From Boudabousia tangfeifanii (GTDB lineage: Bacteria > Actinomycetota > Actinomycetes > Actinomycetales > Actinomycetaceae): a stretch of 64,000 nucleotides of DNA. The position numbers and the translations under genes are program-made. Under the pieces are notes generated by a model. That model worked only from the letters and a program-made list of their open reading frames with translations, made no database searches and was not told the DNA's origin. The DNA lies in the NCBI RefSeq assembly GCF_001856685.1, contig NZ_CP017812.1:620001-684000 (forward strand), in the 5' to 3' direction. This document shows positions 36,624-45,175 of this stretch, piece by piece (position 1 is the first letter of the stretch; each line of letters begins with the position of its first letter).

Positions 36624-37450
36624 GCCCAGATCAAGCATTAGTTTCGCCTGCTGCCGGCATCGAAGTGTCGTTGAAAAATTTGGGATTTTCGTATGACGAT
36701 CATAGTTTTTGGGGCCGAGGACGAAATACTCGTTGGGGCTCTAAACGCAGTGGGACCCAAGTTTTAGCTGAACTAAATTTGACCCTGGCACGAGGAAAAA
36801 CCACCGCAATTGTTGGCCCCAGTGGCTGCGGTAAATCCACCCTGTTAAGAATTTTAGCGGGGCTGTCCACCCCAAGTAGCGGGCAGATCGAAATCAATGG
36901 ACAGATAGTTTCAGACCTAAGTGGATACACCGCTTTAATGCCGCAGACCGACGCCCTTTACCCTTGGCTACGGGTGGAGGATAATGTGGCTTTGGCTTCT
37001 GCGATTGCCGGAGTGGATAAAGGTGCTCGGCGGCAATCGGCCTCGGCAATTTTGACTGAGCTGGGGCTGGAAAAATGGGCGAAAGCTTGGCCGGTGGAAC
37101 TTTCTGGGGGCATGCGACAGCGAGTTTCTTTTGCTCGTACCTTGTTGTCTCATCGACCGCTATTGGCTTTGGATGAGCCATTTGGGGCGTTAGATGCGCT
37201 CACTCGAGAAGAGATTCAAAATTGGTTCTCCAGCCAAGTAGCTAAGCGTGGACTAACCACGGTGGTGGTCACTCACGATATTTCAGAAGCGGTGCGCTTA
37301 GGACATGCCGTGGTGGTACTTAGTGAACGACCGGCACGGGTCGTGGCCGCTTGGCAGTGGCCCGATTTGCCTGATTATCAGAGCTCTGCAGGTACTTTGG
37401 AAGCGAGTCAACGAATCGCCAAAGTGCGAGCAGCGCTCAGTGCTAACTAG
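36620..37450 (+). CDS. ABC transporter ATPase, SsuB/ThiZ type
   Basis: A 276-residue ATPase. Walker A is IVGPSGCGKSTLLRILAGL, the Q loop LMPQTDALYPWL, the signature ELSGGMRQRVSFARTL, Walker B LLALDEPFGALDALTR, and the H loop VVTHDISEA. An extra 20-residue segment (SFWGRGRNTRWGSKRSG) is inserted before the Walker A strand. The ATG overlaps the permease stop (ATGA), so translation is coupled. Confidence 0.93.
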   Translation: MSPDQALVSPAAGIEVSLKNLGFSYDDHSFWGRGRNTRWGSKRSGTQVLAELNLTLARGKTTAIVGPSGCGKSTLLRILAGLSTPSSGQIEINGQIVSDLSGYTALMPQTDALYPWLRVEDNVALASAIAGVDKGARRQSASAILTELGLEKWAKAWPVELSGGMRQRVSFARTLLSHRPLLALDEPFGALDALTREEIQNWFSSQVAKRGLTTVVVTHDISEAVRLGHAVVVLSERPARVVAAWQWPDLPDYQSSAGTLEASQRIAKVRAALSAN

Positions 37451-38222
37451 CTTGTTCTTCTTGCTGGCTGAGTCCTTCGCGCAATGCTTTCACTTCTTGC
37501 GTTAGCTCGCGAATCAGTATTTCTTGTTCGCTCATTTTTTGCAGGATTTGGGAGGTCTCGTCCTCGGGATCTTCCTCGGTTACTTTCTGGATAATCCAAG
37601 ACGACAACAAACCTGTGACCACACCAAGTAAGGCAATTCCAAAAATCATGAGGGCGATAGCAATCACGCGCCCATCGGCAGAAACTGGAACCGTATCACC
37701 ATAACCAACCGTAGTGACTGTCGCGATGGCCCACCAAAGAGCCTGCGGGAAAGTCTGAATTTGCGTGTCGGCGGCATTGCGCTCAACATCAAGAATGGCT
37801 AGAGCGGAAACGATCAGCACAATCAGGGTGGTGCCGATGGCGTAGGTGGCCACTTTACCGCGCATTGCATTGCCGGCGTGACGATCGAAAACTCTTAAAA
37901 CCGCTAACAGCTGTAGCAATCTTAGGGGCCGGAACATGGGCAAAGAGATGACCAATAGGTCAAACCAGTTCCGTTTAACGAAGGTCCATGGTTCAGGGCA
38001 CAAGGCCAAACGAACCAGATAGTCGATGACGAATAGTGCCCACAAAGCGATTTGGGTCCAAAAAAGGATCTGTTCTTCGAGGGGGCTCAGCGAAGTGTCG
38101 AGTACCGACCAGGCATAGGCAATGAAGAAAGCAAAAGCCGCAATCATGAGGGGAGTGTCAAGTTTATGCTCCCAACGTTTTAACGCCTTTTCCGAACGCT
38201 GCCACAGAGCTTTTCTTTTCAC
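37443..38222 (-). CDS. Voltage-gated-like potassium channel subunit
   Basis: A 259-residue protein. Six transmembrane segments include an S4-like stretch with spaced arginines (MFRPLRLLQLLAVLRVFDRH), and the selectivity filter is VTTVGYGDTVP. The C-terminus is an acidic coiled coil (about residues 215-255), likely for tetramer assembly. It starts with GTG, preceded by GGTGAGAAA. The end overlaps the convergent ABC ATPase gene by 8 bases. Confidence 0.92.
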   Translation of the reverse strand: MKRKALWQRSEKALKRWEHKLDTPLMIAAFAFFIAYAWSVLDTSLSPLEEQILFWTQIALWALFVIDYLVRLALCPEPWTFVKRNWFDLLVISLPMFRPLRLLQLLAVLRVFDRHAGNAMRGKVATYAIGTTLIVLIVSALAILDVERNAADTQIQTFPQALWWAIATVTTVGYGDTVPVSADGRVIAIALMIFGIALLGVVTGLLSSWIIQKVTEEDPEDETSQILQKMSEQEILIRELTQEVKALREGLSQQEEQAS

Positions 38223-38264
38223 TTTCTCACCACACCTATTGTCAACACATAGATTTGCTGACAG

Positions 38265-38301
38265 TTTGACGCCAGCCCGAATGAATTAGGCTGGCGTCAA
38301 A
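38265..38301 (-). terminator. Terminator of the DEAD-box helicase gene
   Basis: TTTGACGCCAGCC (38265-38277) pairs perfectly with GGCTGGCGTCAAA (38289-38301); an 11-base loop. Confidence 0.85.
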
Positions 38302-38310
38302 ACCGTTTAC

Positions 38311-39909
38311 TCAGTCTTCTTTTTGCTGGTACTTACGGACGCGCTTGCGAGCGGGACGAGCCTTCTTTTGCCCCTCGGTCCGCTCTTCACGTTTGGCTTC
38401 ACCTTGACGACGATCGCGGCCTCTGCCACCCGAGGACGAGTCGCGACGACCATTACGGCCACGGCCATCAGAGCTGCGACGACCCCCGTTACGATCATTG
38501 TTATTGCGTGATCCGCCAGCCTTGACGCTGAGGGCTTCGCCTACCTTCGCCCCGGCATCGCGCGGGATATCGAGGTCGGTGTAAAGGTGCTCGGAAGTGT
38601 GGTAGGTTTCGACCGGTTCTGGGCAACCCAAGCCAAGAGCCTTGTCGATTAGACGCCAGCGGGGGACATCGTCCCAGTCAACGAAAGTGACGGCAGTGCC
38701 ATTGGCGCCTGCACGACCGGTACGGCCGATGCGGTGCAAATAGATTTTTTCATCTTCGGGGCACTGGTAGTTAATGACATGGGTGACATCGTCAATGTCC
38801 AGACCACGAGCCGCAACGTCGGTGGCAACAAAGACGTCCACTGTGCCGTCACGGAACGAAACCATGGACTTTTCGCGGGCACCCTGACCGAGGTCGCCGT
38901 GTAGCGCGGAAACCTTGAAACCGCGACCGGCAAGTTCTTCTGCTAAAGCTGCACAAGTGCGCTTCGTGCGCGCAAAGATGATGGTCTTACCACGGCCGTT
39001 TGCTTGCAAAATGCGGGTGAGTACCTCGGACTTATTGAGATTGTGAGCGCGGTAAATTACCTGCTTGATGCTCTTGACGGTAGCGCCCTGATCGGTAGGA
39101 TCTTGCGCCCGAATGTGGGTTGGACGGGTCATGTAGCGACGAGCCAACGCCACCACAGCACCGGGCATAGTAGCCGAGAAAAGCATGGTGTGACGGTTCG
39201 CCGGGGTACGTGCCAAAAGGGTTTCGACGTCTGGGAGGAAGCCCAAATCAAGCATTTCATCGGCCTCGTCAAGAACCACGGTGTGCACCGCGTTTAGGGC
39301 CAAAACCTTGCGCTTTAGCAGGTCAAGGAGGCGACCTGGGGTACCAACGACGACTTCGACGCCTCGTTCTAAAGCTTCAATTTGTGGTTCGAAAGGCATG
39401 CCACCGTAGATTTCGACTACGCGAATCTTAGAGTGAGAGGCGGCGGTAATAAATTCGGAAGCGACCTGCTTCGCTAGTTCGCGCGTTGGCACCACAATTA
39501 GGGCCTGAGGAGCGCCAGGGATCAAAAGTTTGTCATATTCATCCGAATCAGGGGCTACCACATGCTGCAAAGTTGGGATGGCGAAGCCCAAAGTCTTACC
39601 GGTACCAGTTTTAGCCTGACCGATAATATCTTGGCGACCGAGGGCGACCGGCAAGGTCAACGCCTGAATCGGGAAAGGATAGGTGATGCCGCTGTCGTTT
39701 AGCGCCGAGACGAGGTGATCAGCCACCCCAAAATCGGCGAAAGATTTTTCGTGGACGTTCGCAGTCGAACCGTCCTCGTCAGTAATGTCTGCTTCTACCT
39801 CAAGTTCGGGAGAGGGAGCATGGGCATTGGAAAGATCCACTACGCCAGAAGGAGCGCTGGGGGTAGTTTCTTGTACTTCGTCATCAGAAACAGAGTTATT
39901 TGTGCTCAA
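38311..39909 (-). CDS. DEAD-box RNA helicase
   Basis: About 532 residues. The helicase motifs are complete: AKTGTGKT (motif I), PTRELA (Ia), TPGRLLDLL (Ib), VLDEADEMLDLGF (II), FSATM (III), IIFARTKRTC (IV), ATDVAARGLD (V) and HRIGRTGRAG (VI). An acidic 60-residue N-terminus and an Arg/Gly/Asn-rich basic tail (SRNNNDRNGGRR...) lie at the ends, as in RhlE/CsdA-like enzymes. The TTG at 39909 has AAGG eight bases upstream; a GTG at 40044 is the longer alternative. Confidence 0.93.
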   Translation of the reverse strand: MSTNNSVSDDEVQETTPSAPSGVVDLSNAHAPSPELEVEADITDEDGSTANVHEKSFADFGVADHLVSALNDSGITYPFPIQALTLPVALGRQDIIGQAKTGTGKTLGFAIPTLQHVVAPDSDEYDKLLIPGAPQALIVVPTRELAKQVASEFITAASHSKIRVVEIYGGMPFEPQIEALERGVEVVVGTPGRLLDLLKRKVLALNAVHTVVLDEADEMLDLGFLPDVETLLARTPANRHTMLFSATMPGAVVALARRYMTRPTHIRAQDPTDQGATVKSIKQVIYRAHNLNKSEVLTRILQANGRGKTIIFARTKRTCAALAEELAGRGFKVSALHGDLGQGAREKSMVSFRDGTVDVFVATDVAARGLDIDDVTHVINYQCPEDEKIYLHRIGRTGRAGANGTAVTFVDWDDVPRWRLIDKALGLGCPEPVETYHTSEHLYTDLDIPRDAGAKVGEALSVKAGGSRNNNDRNGGRRSSDGRGRNGRRDSSSGGRGRDRRQGEAKREERTEGQKKARPARKRVRKYQQKED

Positions 39910-40115
39910 AATATCAGCCTTAAACTGGGTCCCACCAAACGTTGGTGAGAGAAATGTCGGCAGCCGATCGCGCAAATAAACCCTAAAAACAGGGGACCTC
40001 ACGGGTGCTAAATGGTTACTAACTAGTAGCGACCGGGCAACCACGGACGCTTCTATCCTAGACCTTTACCGACTGCTTTGCTCACGCACGGCCTATAAGG
40101 GTTAGAATGTGAGGT

Positions 40116-40796
40116 ATGACTGCAAGTGCAAATCCGGAAGAACATAGCCAATTCTTTGATCCCGATCAGGCTGACGAAAATACCCTAGGTAAAGCCACTG
40201 CGCCCCAAGCCGGCTTCGTTGGTTACGCCACCTTGGCGGCGGTAGGTCGTATTGGAAAAGACTCTACGATGTGCCCGAACGTGGCACAGTCCCTCCAATT
40301 GGCCAAGATGGTGTCAACTGCCTGCCAAGCGATGGAAAAGCTTGATGAGTGGGCTCAGAAAAATGGGGAAGAACTCCAAGGGATTATTGCCGCTTTCTAC
40401 GGCAACGTCAACGATTTAGAATCGCGCTTGCGCCCAAAGGATTGGTGGGAACGCCTCGTCAAGTCCTATGTCACTATTGGCCTATTTGCGGATTTGGCCA
40501 AAGAAGTTGGGGGCGGCACCGACCTCGAGCTAGCACACCCAGCCATGACTGATTTCGGTTATGCCAACTTCGCCCAGCCGCTCTTAAAAAGCTACGTGGC
40601 AAGTCATCCTAATGAAGCCGCTAGGCTCTCACTATGGGGGCGCCGCGTCTTTGGTGAAACGCTTGGTTTGACTCGCGAAGGCTTGACTTTACGCTTGGAG
40701 CTTGGTGTTCACGGTACCACCCGTTTGCTAGAAGTAATGCAAAAACTTGGGGGGATGCATGAAGCCCGGATGGAAGCCGCTGGGCTTTCTGGCTAA
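40116..40796 (+). CDS. Ferritin-like fold protein of the actinobacterial helicase/DUF3107 cluster
   Basis: A 226-residue, largely helical protein with the pattern GFVGYATLAAVGRIGKDSTMCPNVAQSLQLAKMVSTACQAMEKLD, then DWWERLVKSYVTIGLFADLAKEVG and RLLEVMQKLGGMHEARME. This is a conserved actinobacterial ferritin-like protein that commonly neighbours a DEAD-box helicase and DUF3107, as here. The metal-binding Glu/His set is not clear by eye. TAGAAT (40103-40108) lies seven bases before the ATG, so it is probably leaderless. Confidence 0.8.
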   Translation: MTASANPEEHSQFFDPDQADENTLGKATAPQAGFVGYATLAAVGRIGKDSTMCPNVAQSLQLAKMVSTACQAMEKLDEWAQKNGEELQGIIAAFYGNVNDLESRLRPKDWWERLVKSYVTIGLFADLAKEVGGGTDLELAHPAMTDFGYANFAQPLLKSYVASHPNEAARLSLWGRRVFGETLGLTREGLTLRLELGVHGTTRLLEVMQKLGGMHEARMEAAGLSG

Positions 40797-40856
40797 GCAT
40801 GGGATCGCCATCTGACTGAGCATGGAACCACTTTCTGGCTGAGGATGGGATAACAA
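40786..40856 (+). repeat. Three tandem imperfect repeats of 21-25 bases
   Basis: Units begin TTTCTGGCTAAGCATGGGAT (40786), TCTGACTGAGCATGGAACCA (40811) and TTTCTGGCTGAGGATGGGAT (40832). Units 1 and 3 agree at about 20 of 25 positions. The first unit contains the stop codon of the ferritin-like gene, so the duplication reached into the coding end. Confidence 0.6.
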
Positions 40857-40935
40857 TCTAGGCTGCGCTTTTGGGCCATATTGCTCAGAAAGATAATCTA
40901 CTTGGTTGCCTTGAATGGCCGATAAAGACAAAGAA

Positions 40936-40968
40936 TTGCGCCGCCCCTCGAAAGAGTGGGCGGCGCAA
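40936..40968 (-). terminator. Terminator of the DUF3107 gene
   Basis: TTGCGCCGCCC (40936-40946) pairs with GGGCGGCGCAA (40958-40968), and the inner CTC/GAG extends the stem over a GAAA loop. Confidence 0.8.
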
Positions 40969-41032
40969 AATCGTAAGACAAACAGTCAATCTGGCTCAAA
41001 TTGCCAAGCTAGTATGAACTTGTTTAGAAAAT

Positions 41033-41269
41033 CTAGACGTTAGGTACCAAGCCGAAACCGACGGTGCGCTTTTGTTCTGGCACAATCTCAACATAAGCCA
41101 AGGACTTTGGGTTAATCAGGACGGTACCTTCCTTCGCGGTCTTTAGCTCTAAAGTCTCATCAGTGCTCAAGGAATGAGCCACTGCTGCTTTCAGCTCGTC
41201 AGCGCTTAGTTCCACATCTTCTAGGTTTAGCTCGCGAGCTACACCCGACAAACCAATCTTCAATTCCAT
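41033..41269 (-). CDS. DUF3107 protein
   Basis: A 78-residue protein, full length for the family: MELKIGLSGVARELNLE ... LTLELKTAKEGTVLINPKSLAYVEI-type pattern, ending RTVGFG. AAAGGA precedes the ATG. The family is restricted to actinobacteria and lies in the conserved helicase/ferritin-like/adnAB neighbourhood. The function is unknown. Confidence 0.9.
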   Translation of the reverse strand: MELKIGLSGVARELNLEDVELSADELKAAVAHSLSTDETLELKTAKEGTVLINPKSLAYVEIVPEQKRTVGFGLVPNV

Positions 41270-41494
41270 CGCACAATCCTTTCAAATTTATACTGCCCTG
41301 ATTTTGGCACAGGTAGCCTCAAGATGCTGTTTTGACTAGCTAGATTCGCGCACAGCACACAAAAAATGTCGATCTACTCTGAGAGCAAAAACAATATCTT
41401 TTACCGTGAAAAATAACTGTGCTGAGTAAAATAGTTTATGGGTTCGACCACGGCGGTCAGCCCACGTGGGGACTTAAAACAAGGGGGATTGCCA

Positions 41495-44400
41495 ATGCAG
41501 ATGCGAGTACGATCATGGCCAAAACCGGTCGAACTAGATCCGGCGCAACAAGCTGCGTTGACTGCCTTTCAAACTGGCACCCCCGTGGTACTCTCCGGCA
41601 GTGCTGGTAGTGGCCTAACCACCACAGCCCTTGCTGCCTTTGGGGCTGAGCTGGCGCCCGAGGGCGAGCATCGCCTTGGCGACACTGACGGTGGGGGACG
41701 CAACGACCTGTGGATTGTCCCTACCGGCGAACAAGCTCGACGCTTGCAAGGTTTGGTTTCGCACGCCGCAGGAAAAGAAAACCGGGTCAGTCGACCGGTG
41801 AAAACTATGGCGGCTGTTGCCTTCCAAATTTTGCGTCAATACTATGTGGAACGTGAAGATCCTCTCGGAGTGCCCAAGCTAATCACTGGCGCAGAAATGG
41901 ATATCTTCCTAGAAGAACTACTGGAAAAGCAGACCTTCCCTTGGGATCCAAAGATTCCCCGCGAAGTAATTGAAAGCGAACAATTCCGCACCCAGCTGCG
42001 TTCTTTCCTTGATGAGGCCTTTGCCCAAGGCTGGGACATGAACGAAATCGCTCAAGTCGGCCAGTGCCAAGACAAACCAAACTGGCTTGCTGGAGCACAA
42101 GTTGGGGCAGAAGTAAATGTGGCCATGATTGAAATGCAGCGCCTGACTGCACTAATGGAAACCGGAGAAATACCTGCGTGGCAGTCGAATTCTGCGACCA
42201 TCGAAGATTGGGCTTCCCGCCGAGATGGCTTACGTCTTAGCGCCCCTGGAGCGATTCGTTTAGCCAGCTTCATTCTGCGTCATTGGGACGATTTGGCCAC
42301 AATAGAGCGAATCCAAGCAGCCCGCCCTCGTTATACCCGCATTATTGTTGATGGGGGACAGGAACTGGATGCAGCAGCCCTCGACTTATTGACGGTACTA
42401 TGCCAAGAAACTCCTACATTAGTGACTAATAATCCCAGTGTGGCCTTGGCTTCTTACCGTGGTGGTTTGGCACTGACCAGCACAGAATTGGCCGAACGGC
42501 TAAATGCGCAAGAATTCCACCTACCTGGTCAGTACCGACTTCCTGTAGAACTAGCTCAGTTCGTAGACCAGACCATGGACTTAGTCCCGATTGGGGAAAA
42601 ACACTATACTTCCGCTCGATCCGAAGAAACAAGGAAAATGGGGGAGCCAAATCCCCAAAACAGCCCGTCGAAGACTGACGCAAAACAGCAAACCTCGAAT
42701 CGCCAGGACGTTGAGGATCAGGCAAAAGCCCTGCCTTACGAGGCGGCGGTCTACGCCTCTTCCTATCAAGAAGCGTTGGCAACAGCCGCTAAAATCCGTG
42801 AACTTCACCTGAAAGGCAAAGTCTCCTACGACCAAATGGCAATTGTGGTTCGTTCTGGAAGCCAAATCTCAGAGCTGCGCTCGCAATTATCGGAAGTGCC
42901 AACTCGGGTCGTTTCCCAGGCGCTAGTGTTTTCTACCCACCGGTTAAGCCGGTTAATGCTGGAATTGTTGGCTGGAACAGTCGATCTTGATGAGGTTTTT
43001 ACCGGTCCACTTTTGGGTGTTGACCCCTTGTCTTACAGCGCTTTGGTTCGTCACATCGGTGACCTTTGGCAGATCGGCCCCAACTATTTACTGGCGCAAG
43101 CTGCCGGCGTGGCAACTAGCGAAGTAAATCAGGAAAACACTGAGGAAGCCAGTGCTGCGGTGGATGAATCGGCAACCGTGGCCGTCACGGATCAGACTGT
43201 CTCAGATTCAGAAGAATCATTTATTCAGCCCAGTCCGGTTGCTAGCGCCCTCGGCCAGCTAAAAGCTGCTTTAGGGCAAGGTGAAAACCACTCCCAGTTC
43301 CTTGAGAGGGTGCAAACCTGTGAAGATGCTGAAGAGATTCTAAAACTAATCCTTTCGGATCTAGAGCTAACTGAACTGTTTGCCCGCACTCTTTATGGCA
43401 CGACTTTGGCTGATGTGGCTGAAAAACTGCTCCCAGCGGCCAAAGTGCTCAAAGCAGCTAATCGCTCGCACATGCCTCCTAGGCAAAAATTATGGGATCT
43501 GTGGGAAAGTGCCGGTGTGGCCGAAAAATGGCAAGAAATGGCTTTAAATGGCAGTGATTGGGCGGATGAAAATCTCGATGCGGTTCTAGCCCTTATGCGG
43601 GCGGCAGACTTGTGGGAGCAGGCTAATCCGCAAGGTAGCGCAGAAAGCTTTGCCAAGAAGGAACTTGAATCGACCATCCCTTCAACTAACTTGGCCAGCA
43701 CTGGCTATCGGGGGCCAGCAGTTGACCTCCTAACCAGTGCCCAAGTTGCGGCCCGCGAGTACCAGCACGTTTTCGTCATGCAACTGCAAGAGAACCTTTG
43801 GCCAAATCTGCGACTGCGTGATTCTTTCTTTGATACTTCAGAGCTTCGAATCCGCAAAACCCAGATTGCGTTATGTGACGATCTGCCTTTCGATCCGGCA
43901 GCCAGACGCCTCGAAAAACTGAGGGATGAAGTGCGCATGTTTACCGCAGCACTGACTCGCGCTACGCAAAAGGTACATCTTTCGGCATTCGCCAATGAAA
44001 ATGCGGCCCCTTCACTGTTCTTTATGGCCTTAAAGGAACTCGCAACCCAAGTTTTTAAGACCGATGGTTCAGGACAACTGCAAGTCAGCAGTGCTCCCAA
44101 GAGTTTTGACCTCAATGGGGTTAGCGCCCACCTACGTGCTTTAAGTCTGCAAAATGGTGGCGATCCTAAACAGGTAGCACTGCAAACGGCGCAATTGATT
44201 AAGCTAGCTGCTGCGGGTGTAGAGCATGCTGACTGGCGAAACTGGCCACAGGCATTACCACTGTCTACCCTCGACCCGCTATATCAGCCAGATACTGAAG
44301 TTGCAATTAGCCCCTCGGCCTTGCAAAGCCATCTTGAATGCCCACTTAAGTGGTTCTTTAGAAGTGTGGCTCGTACCAAGCCTGGCGAAAAGCAACTACT

Positions 44401-45175
44401 TGGTACCTTCTTACATAGTATGGCCGAAAATCGGGCTTTTGGGGATGAAGAGGGACAAGTCGATCTTGAGACTTTAAAGACGGACATGTTAGCTTCACTC
44501 GATCGAGCTTGGGATGCTATCGGTTCCCCGCGAGAAACCCTCGAGGGGCAGGACCAGTATGAGAAAGCCGTGGAAAAGGTAGAAGTTTTGGCCACGATTC
44601 TGGCAGCTTCCACCCCAGTGGCGGTGGAAGCAGAACTGGTCGCTAAAGTCGGCGACAATGCTCGAATCTGGGGCAAAGTCGACCGGATTGAACAACTTTC
44701 AGATGGGCGCATCAGCATCATCGATTACAAGAGTGGAAAACCAATCGCAGTGAAGGATGCGGTAGTAAATCCGCAACTGTTGGCTTATCAGGTCGCTTGG
44801 GAGGCACTGCCGGCGGCCGAAAAAGCCAAGATCCTCGGTTGCTCACCCCAAGAGCTATCTGGCCAGACGGGGCAGGTAGCCAATGCCAGCCTTTACTATC
44901 TAGAAAAGCGTTCCAAAGAACCTTTCCCCAGTCGCACTCAGCCAGCTCTGACAGGTGATGGCCAAGGTGAGCTGAGCGAACTCGATGTTGATGCGGCAGT
45001 AGCCGCACTGGATGCGGAAGCACCCACCCTTGATCAAGCTAGACAAGTCGTCCACAGTGCGGCGAGCTCGATTAGGGCTGGTCAGTATCGCACAAAGGTC
45101 AATAACCAGTGTGATCGCTGCAATTTCAAGTCCAGCTGCCCCAGCCAAAGCCAAGGAAGGAAACTATTCTCATGA
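41495..45175 (+). CDS. adnA: AdnA-type subunit of helicase-nuclease, motor motif degenerate
   Basis: A 1226-residue UvrD-like helicase fused to a RecB-type nuclease, the AdnA type. The Walker A region reads LSGSAGSGLTTTAL, with Leu replacing the essential Lys. Motif II reads IIVDGGQELD, lacking the usual DE. So its ATPase is probably inactive. Motif VI still reads AALTRATQKV. The nuclease is intact: GTFLHSMAE, DYKSGK (D-x-K) and an Fe-S set of Cys in ECPLKWFF and CDRCNFKSSCP. It acts with AdnB to resect double-strand breaks. ATG 41495 has AAGGGGG eight bases upstream; ATG 41438 is too near the TAAAAT -10 (41427-41432). Confidence 0.9.
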   Translation: MQMRVRSWPKPVELDPAQQAALTAFQTGTPVVLSGSAGSGLTTTALAAFGAELAPEGEHRLGDTDGGGRNDLWIVPTGEQARRLQGLVSHAAGKENRVSRPVKTMAAVAFQILRQYYVEREDPLGVPKLITGAEMDIFLEELLEKQTFPWDPKIPREVIESEQFRTQLRSFLDEAFAQGWDMNEIAQVGQCQDKPNWLAGAQVGAEVNVAMIEMQRLTALMETGEIPAWQSNSATIEDWASRRDGLRLSAPGAIRLASFILRHWDDLATIERIQAARPRYTRIIVDGGQELDAAALDLLTVLCQETPTLVTNNPSVALASYRGGLALTSTELAERLNAQEFHLPGQYRLPVELAQFVDQTMDLVPIGEKHYTSARSEETRKMGEPNPQNSPSKTDAKQQTSNRQDVEDQAKALPYEAAVYASSYQEALATAAKIRELHLKGKVSYDQMAIVVRSGSQISELRSQLSEVPTRVVSQALVFSTHRLSRLMLELLAGTVDLDEVFTGPLLGVDPLSYSALVRHIGDLWQIGPNYLLAQAAGVATSEVNQENTEEASAAVDESATVAVTDQTVSDSEESFIQPSPVASALGQLKAALGQGENHSQFLERVQTCEDAEEILKLILSDLELTELFARTLYGTTLADVAEKLLPAAKVLKAANRSHMPPRQKLWDLWESAGVAEKWQEMALNGSDWADENLDAVLALMRAADLWEQANPQGSAESFAKKELESTIPSTNLASTGYRGPAVDLLTSAQVAAREYQHVFVMQLQENLWPNLRLRDSFFDTSELRIRKTQIALCDDLPFDPAARRLEKLRDEVRMFTAALTRATQKVHLSAFANENAAPSLFFMALKELATQVFKTDGSGQLQVSSAPKSFDLNGVSAHLRALSLQNGGDPKQVALQTAQLIKLAAAGVEHADWRNWPQALPLSTLDPLYQPDTEVAISPSALQSHLECPLKWFFRSVARTKPGEKQLLGTFLHSMAENRAFGDEEGQVDLETLKTDMLASLDRAWDAIGSPRETLEGQDQYEKAVEKVEVLATILAASTPVAVEAELVAKVGDNARIWGKVDRIEQLSDGRISIIDYKSGKPIAVKDAVVNPQLLAYQVAWEALPAAEKAKILGCSPQELSGQTGQVANASLYYLEKRSKEPFPSRTQPALTGDGQGELSELDVDAAVAALDAEAPTLDQARQVVHSAASSIRAGQYRTKVNNQCDRCNFKSSCPSQSQGRKLFS

